From Ruminococcus sp. UBA4385 (GTDB lineage: Bacteria; Bacillota_A; Clostridia; Oscillospirales; Ruminococcaceae): a stretch of 17,978 nt of DNA. The notes below the pieces were generated by a model, which was given only the letters and a program-made list of their open reading frames with translations, was not told where the DNA came from and searched no databases. The position numbers and the translations under genes were made by a program. The stretch spans positions 2,486-20,463 of the forward strand of contig DGRP01000167.1 in assembly GCA_002391065.1 (NCBI GenBank), read 5' to 3'. Below are positions 15,342 to 17,978 of the stretch, piece after piece. The stretch's first letter is position 1. Each line of letters opens with the position of its first letter.

Positions 15342-15414
15342 GCATAGATTTCGCGTAAGGCGAGTAAAAAGTAAATAATGGACTAAGGTCCGATTAAAAT
15401 GGAGGTAAAAAACA

Positions 15415-15690
15415 ATGACAAAGGCAGAACTTATCAGCGCAATCGCAGCTAAGGGTGACTATTCTAAGAAGGACGCAGAGAAGGCTCTTGCAGCTGTAAC
15501 AGAGGCTATTACTGATGCACTTGCAGCAGGCGACAAGATTTCTCTCGTAGGCTTTGGTACTTTCTCTGTAAAGGACAGAGCAGCTAAGACTTCTATCAAC
15601 CCAAGAACTAAGGAGAAGATCAACGTTCCTGCTAAGAAGGTTCCTGCATTCAAGGCTGGAAAGGCTTTCAAGGACGCTGTAAATAAGTAA
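15415..15690 (+). CDS. hup: DNA-binding protein HU
   Basis: 91-residue histone-like nucleoid protein: binds and bends DNA as a dimer. The family signature is complete: MTKAELISAIA at the N-terminus, GFGTFSVKDRAA (46-57) and the beta-arm KTSINPRTKEKINVPAKKVPAFKAGK with the Pro-containing tip near 63. GGAGGT (15401-15406) lies eight bases before the ATG. Codon use is biased to aag, gct, gca and ttc, in contrast to neighbours, as expected for an abundant protein. A weak extended -10, TGATATAAG (15326-15334), lies inside the mazG end; no good -35 accompanies it, so the promoter of hup remains unclear. A strong terminator follows at once. HU between mazG and rqcP is a common Clostridial order. Confidence 0.97.
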   Translation: MTKAELISAIAAKGDYSKKDAEKALAAVTEAITDALAAGDKISLVGFGTFSVKDRAAKTSINPRTKEKINVPAKKVPAFKAGKAFKDAVNK

Positions 15691-15698
15691 TTTATGCG

Positions 15699-15731
15699 AG
15701 ACCTGACCTCTAGTAGGTCAGGTCTTTTTTT
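15699..15731 (+). terminator. Rho-independent terminator between hup and rqcP
   Basis: Perfect 11-bp stem AGACCTGACCT (15699-15709) with AGGTCAGGTCT (15715-15725), five-base loop, then seven Ts to 15731. Eight bases after the hup stop, it ends only 16 bases before the rqcP start, leaving no room for a promoter in between. Confidence 0.95.
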
Positions 15732-15747
15732 ATGGAAAGGAGAATAT

Positions 15748-15990
15748 ATGAGACTTGATAAGTATCTCAAGGTCACAAGGCTCATAAAAAGGCGTACAGT
15801 TGCCAATGAGGCCTGCGATGCAGGCAGAGTGACCGTAAATGACAAGGTCGCAAGGGCTTCCTATGATGTTAAGGTCGGAGATGTTATCACTATCTCTCTT
15901 GGAACAAGACCCATAACCGTAAAGGTGCTCGGAGTGAATGAGGTCGTCAGAAAAGAAGAGGCGGCTCAGTACTATGAGGTAATAGGATAA
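15748..15990 (+). CDS. rqcP: S4-domain RNA-binding protein RqcP (YabO)
   Basis: 80-residue RNA-binding protein with an S4 fold: RLDKYLKVTRLIKRRTVAN (2-20), CDAGRVTVN (23-31) and VKVGDVITI (41-49). RqcP/YabO works with RqcH in ribosome-associated quality control, adding alanine tails on stalled peptides attached to 50S subunits (known from Bacillus). Length is close to the usual 86. The start is ATG 15748, six bases after AAAGGAGA (15735-15742); an in-frame ATG at 15694 would pass through the hup terminator and is rejected. The gene must be transcribed by read-through of that terminator or from a promoter inside hup. yabP, yabQ and divIC, which often follow in sporulating relatives, are missing. 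Co-occurrence in this window with mutS2, another ribosome-collision factor, is of note. Confidence 0.92.
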   Translation: MRLDKYLKVTRLIKRRTVANEACDAGRVTVNDKVARASYDVKVGDVITISLGTRPITVKVLGVNEVVRKEEAAQYYEVIG

Positions 15991-16025
15991 AAAAACGGCA
16001 TCCGCTTTTCGGATGCCGTTTGTGT
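15989..16025. terminator. Bidirectional rho-independent terminator (rqcP / minus-strand gene)
   Basis: Perfect 12-bp stem AAACGGCATCCG (15993-16004) with CGGATGCCGTTT (16010-16021), five-base loop. Plus-strand T-run is TTTGTGTTTG; on the minus strand the run of As before the stem gives an uninterrupted T-run, so it serves the convergent gene at 16036-17679 even better. It starts at the very stop codon of rqcP. Confidence 0.93.
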
Positions 16026-16035
16026 TTGTTAGCAG

Positions 16036-17679
16036 TTATACCTGAGTGCTTCCTGTAATCTGCTTGATATCGCCGAGGTCAATATCATCAAGATCATAGT
16101 TCAGGTCAAAGCCGTAGTCATAATCATCATCATCATCATAGTCGTAATCATAATCATCATAGTCATCTACGATGTAGTTGCCTGCTCCGCTGCCGAAAAA
16201 CTTGTTATAGAGATCCTCACCAACTACAGACTTGATGTTCTCAAGGAACTTATCAGTATCTACAGTATCAAGGAATTCGTTTCTTGAAGCCTCATCAGTG
16301 ATGTCATAAATCTTGCCCGACGGAACAGTAACTTCCTTAACATCGGTCTTCTTGCCCTCAAAGCTGAAAGCAATGAAGTCTTCGCCGTTGTAGCCTGTAT
16401 CAACTGTCAGGTTCATTTCGTCTTCGCTTGTGCTTGTGATTACCTCCAGCCAGCCTGAAACAGGAGTACCGTCCATATCAGCACTGCCGTCAATTCTGAT
16501 TGAGCCGCCGTTAGGACCAACATTTGTAAGTGTGAGCTTGCCCTCTACAGCGTCATCATCAATATCGGATTTAAGCTCGAAGCTTCCGTTAGTAACTCCG
16601 TCCTCTTCCTCAGCAGCACCAACAATAGTAAGGCTTCCGTTGTCCGCATAAGCCATATTGAAGTCAACAGCAGTAACAGTACCGGTAAGAACAGTCTTGC
16701 AGTCCATTACAAAGCCTTCCTGATCTATCTTGAAGCCTGCGGGTATATCCTGATTGAAGTAAACATCAAAGGAGAACAGCTCGCCTGTATCCTTGACGCT
16801 GCCGCCATATTCTTCCATGAGCTTGTCGATAAAGTCGCTGTAGCTGATGCCAAGATTTGTTCCCTGAGATGCAGCGGTTGTTGAAATCTGCTCATACAGA
16901 TCTGAAAGATACTGGTCATTCTTAGCCTGCTCAAGGACAGCCTTCAGCATATTGTAAAGGTCATTTCCTGTGAGTGTATAGGTCTTTGTAGTATAGCTGT
17001 ACTCATAGCCGCTGATGTCACCGCTTACATCATCGCCGTCCTTGCCCTCGGGGAAGTTATCAGCTATAGCCTGAGCATATCCGCTGAGGCTTTCTGTCAT
17101 AGCAGCAGGATCAAACTGCAGTGAGCCTGCCATCTGCTCAAGCTGAGAGAAGTCAAATTTCTGAGTAAGCTGACTCTGAGCCTCAGACATAAGCTCCTCA
17201 TAGTTTACGGACATATAAGAATCTGTAAGCTGAGGTATCTGCACATAGGCATTGCCTGTGTCTCTGTCAATTACAGCGTTGAGCGATACAAGATCATTAT
17301 CATTATAAAGCAGCGACAGATCAGCGGAAGCCTTGTTTCCGTCCTGATTTGCATTTGCAGTAAATGCAATGCTGCCCATATCATTTATACCTGAAAGCTT
17401 CTTAAAGCCTTCGCCGAAGGTAATTGCAGCCTTAGCATCATAAGAAAAGTCAAGCTCACCCTTGAGAGCCTTCTCGGCATTCTCAACAGCCTCGGTAGTA
17501 GTTGCAGCATTGAAGCCGTCAGTCAGCTTCTCAACAGGGCTTACAACCTCAGTTGATGACTTCTTGGAGCTCTTTGAATCGCTGTCCTTATTAACAAGCA
17601 CATATCCGACTGCTGAGCCTGCAACAGAAACACCCAGTACTCCTGCAAGGACAGGTGTAAGAAGTTTTGTCTTAACCAT
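16036..17679 (-). CDS. Membrane-anchored extracytoplasmic protein with Asp/Tyr-rich C-terminal tail, function unknown
   Basis: 547 residues. N-terminus MVKTKLLTPVL begins a hydrophobic segment (about 5-30) with no lipobox and no obvious cleavage site, so it is probably an uncleaved anchor; a Lys/Ser linker (31-43) leads to a large outside part. That part consists of beta-strand-like blocks with a small helical insert (about 235-300), loosely like LolA/LppX-type lipoproteins (for example NAYVQIPQLTDSYMSVNYEEL, 144-164). No enzymatic motif is seen. Residues 505-537 hold 18 Asp and 7 Tyr in runs such as DDYDDYDYDYDDDDDYDYG, then a short non-acidic end; encoded by GAT/TAC-rich triplets at about 16065-16170. 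The start has AAGGAGGAG (17685-17693) five bases away. The gene is convergent with rqcP and has its own promoter and terminator. It could be a surface stress or cation-binding protein; that is a guess. Confidence 0.85.
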   Translation of the reverse strand: MVKTKLLTPVLAGVLGVSVAGSAVGYVLVNKDSDSKSSKKSSTEVVSPVEKLTDGFNAATTTEAVENAEKALKGELDFSYDAKAAITFGEGFKKLSGINDMGSIAFTANANQDGNKASADLSLLYNDNDLVSLNAVIDRDTGNAYVQIPQLTDSYMSVNYEELMSEAQSQLTQKFDFSQLEQMAGSLQFDPAAMTESLSGYAQAIADNFPEGKDGDDVSGDISGYEYSYTTKTYTLTGNDLYNMLKAVLEQAKNDQYLSDLYEQISTTAASQGTNLGISYSDFIDKLMEEYGGSVKDTGELFSFDVYFNQDIPAGFKIDQEGFVMDCKTVLTGTVTAVDFNMAYADNGSLTIVGAAEEEDGVTNGSFELKSDIDDDAVEGKLTLTNVGPNGGSIRIDGSADMDGTPVSGWLEVITSTSEDEMNLTVDTGYNGEDFIAFSFEGKKTDVKEVTVPSGKIYDITDEASRNEFLDTVDTDKFLENIKSVVGEDLYNKFFGSGAGNYIVDDYDDYDYDYDDDDDYDYGFDLNYDLDDIDLGDIKQITGSTQV

Positions 17680-17761
17680 AATAACTCCTCCTTAAGTTTT
17701 ACTCGTATATGTTTTTCTGATCATTTTCAAGACCGATAAAAGTCTATTATCTTACAGATAA

Positions 17762-17790
17762 ACTATAACATACATTTACTTACTTGTCAA
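17762..17790 (-). promoter_or_regulatory. Strong promoter of the Asp/Tyr-tail protein gene
   Basis: On the minus strand: perfect TTGACA (17790-17785), 17-bp spacer, TATAGT (17767-17762), with TGT directly before the -10 as an extended -10. The leader is about 75 nt and AT-rich. Confidence 0.85.
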
Positions 17791-17799
17791 CAGCAATAA

Positions 17800-17817
17800 G
17801 GTTACAATTACGGTTAC
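17800..17817 (-). repeat. Tandem direct repeat GTAACC upstream of the promoter
   Basis: Two copies of GTAACC (minus strand 17817-17812 and 17805-17800), starts 12 bp apart, ending nine bases before the -35. Placement and spacing are as for a tandem activator site (response-regulator type); no family is assigned. Confidence 0.4.
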
Positions 17818-17870
17818 GAATCAGAGTATTTATGCACATATCTCACAAATTATTAATATATTTATACTGC

Positions 17871-17908
17871 AAAACAACAAAAGAGACTGCTGAAAGCTCA
17901 GCAGTCTC
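17871..17908 (-). terminator. Rho-independent terminator of a minus-strand gene beyond the right edge
   Basis: Perfect 11-bp stem GAGACTGCTGA (17883-17893) with TCAGCAGTCTC (17898-17908), four-base loop; on the minus strand followed by TTTTGTTGTTTTG. It points out of the right edge, towards 16036-17679. The only minus-strand frame entering from the edge ends in GCLDVMSRPDEAKSALF with a stop at about 17923-17925, too short to identify. Confidence 0.7.
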
Positions 17909-17924
17909 AGTCTGTCGATAAACT

Positions 17925-17973
17925 CAAAATAGTGCAGATTTTGCCTCGTCAGGTCTGGACATTACGTCCAGAC
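17925..17973. other. Two small hairpins at the right edge
   Basis: CAAAAT (17925-17930) pairs with ATTTTG (17938-17943), and GTCTGGAC (17953-17960) pairs perfectly with GTCCAGAC (17966-17973) over a five-base loop. With the terminator they make three stems in 91 bp. They may belong to the 3' end of the neighbouring gene, a structured RNA or a repeated intergenic element; the window ends before this can be told. Confidence 0.35.
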
Positions 17974-17978
17974 AGCCT

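Noticed and set aside
15380..15391. GGAC-TAAG-GTCC inverted repeat upstream of hup
   Set aside because: Only four base pairs; expected by chance and not placed over a clear promoter.
15694..15747. Upstream ATG extension of rqcP
   Set aside because: It would translate the hup terminator hairpin; ATG 15748 has its own good ribosome binding site and gives the normal S4 N-terminus.
16100..16170. Short tandem repeat that might suggest a CRISPR or microsatellite
   Set aside because: The units are three bases, irregular, and lie in frame within the minus-strand gene, where they encode the Asp/Tyr tail; there are no spacers.
1..17978. Defence system, prophage, transposon or biosynthetic cluster
   Set aside because: Every sizeable gene except the small lipoprotein, the TfoX-domain gene and the minus-strand surface protein belongs to a known housekeeping family; no transposase, integrase, nuclease-toxin pair or repeat array was found.

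Overview
The window looks like a chromosomal housekeeping segment of a low-to-mid GC Firmicute, most likely a Clostridia member of the Ruminococcus/Oscillospiraceae type. This rests on the gene order, which follows two Bacillus/Clostridium chromosomal neighbourhoods, on strong AAGGAGG-type ribosome binding sites, on sigma-A promoters with TGn extended -10 boxes, and on the families present (YqfD, YqzL, DUF951, a SpoVB/YabM-like flippase, RqcP). The genus is an inference. I see no tRNA, rRNA, insertion sequence, phage gene, CRISPR array or defence system.

Layout. Positions 1-464 hold the 3' end of the sporulation gene yqfD. A promoter at 527-560 starts a tightly packed run phoH-ybeY-dgkA-era-yqzL-recO-(TfoX N-domain gene)-mutS2, closed by a hairpin terminator at 7118-7149. 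These genes serve ribosome/rRNA maturation (PhoH, YbeY, Era), lipid carrier phosphorylation (DgkA) and DNA repair or ribosome rescue (RecO, MutS2). Compared with Bacillus, yqfF/pgpH and cdd are absent from the run. yqzL is a 45-residue gene that overlaps recO and whose Shine-Dalgarno lies inside a hairpin.

A second strong promoter (7162-7190) starts DUF951-prfA-sua5-coaE-lytic transglycosylase-M18 aminopeptidase (7221-12283): translation termination, tRNA t6A synthesis, CoA synthesis, cell-wall turnover and peptide processing, joined by overlapping or closely spaced starts. A single-gene unit follows, encoding a small lipoprotein with its own promoter, a CcpA-box-like palindrome and a perfect terminator (12359-12802).

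The third block, 12864-15990, is the yabM-yabN-hup-yabO type neighbourhood: MOP-family flippase, MazG, HU and RqcP. A strong terminator sits between hup and rqcP, so rqcP probably depends on read-through. The yabP/yabQ/divIC genes that often follow are not there; a bidirectional terminator is followed instead by a convergent minus-strand gene (16036-17679).

That minus-strand gene encodes a 547-residue membrane-anchored extracytoplasmic protein of unrecognised function with an Asp/Tyr-rich tail. It has its own promoter and a tandem GTAACC repeat just upstream of the -35. The right edge holds a minus-strand terminator belonging to a gene outside the window, plus two further small hairpins. The least explained elements are this Asp/Tyr-tailed protein with its promoter region, the yqzL hairpin/overlap and the right-edge hairpin cluster. 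No clearly new multi-gene system is visible.
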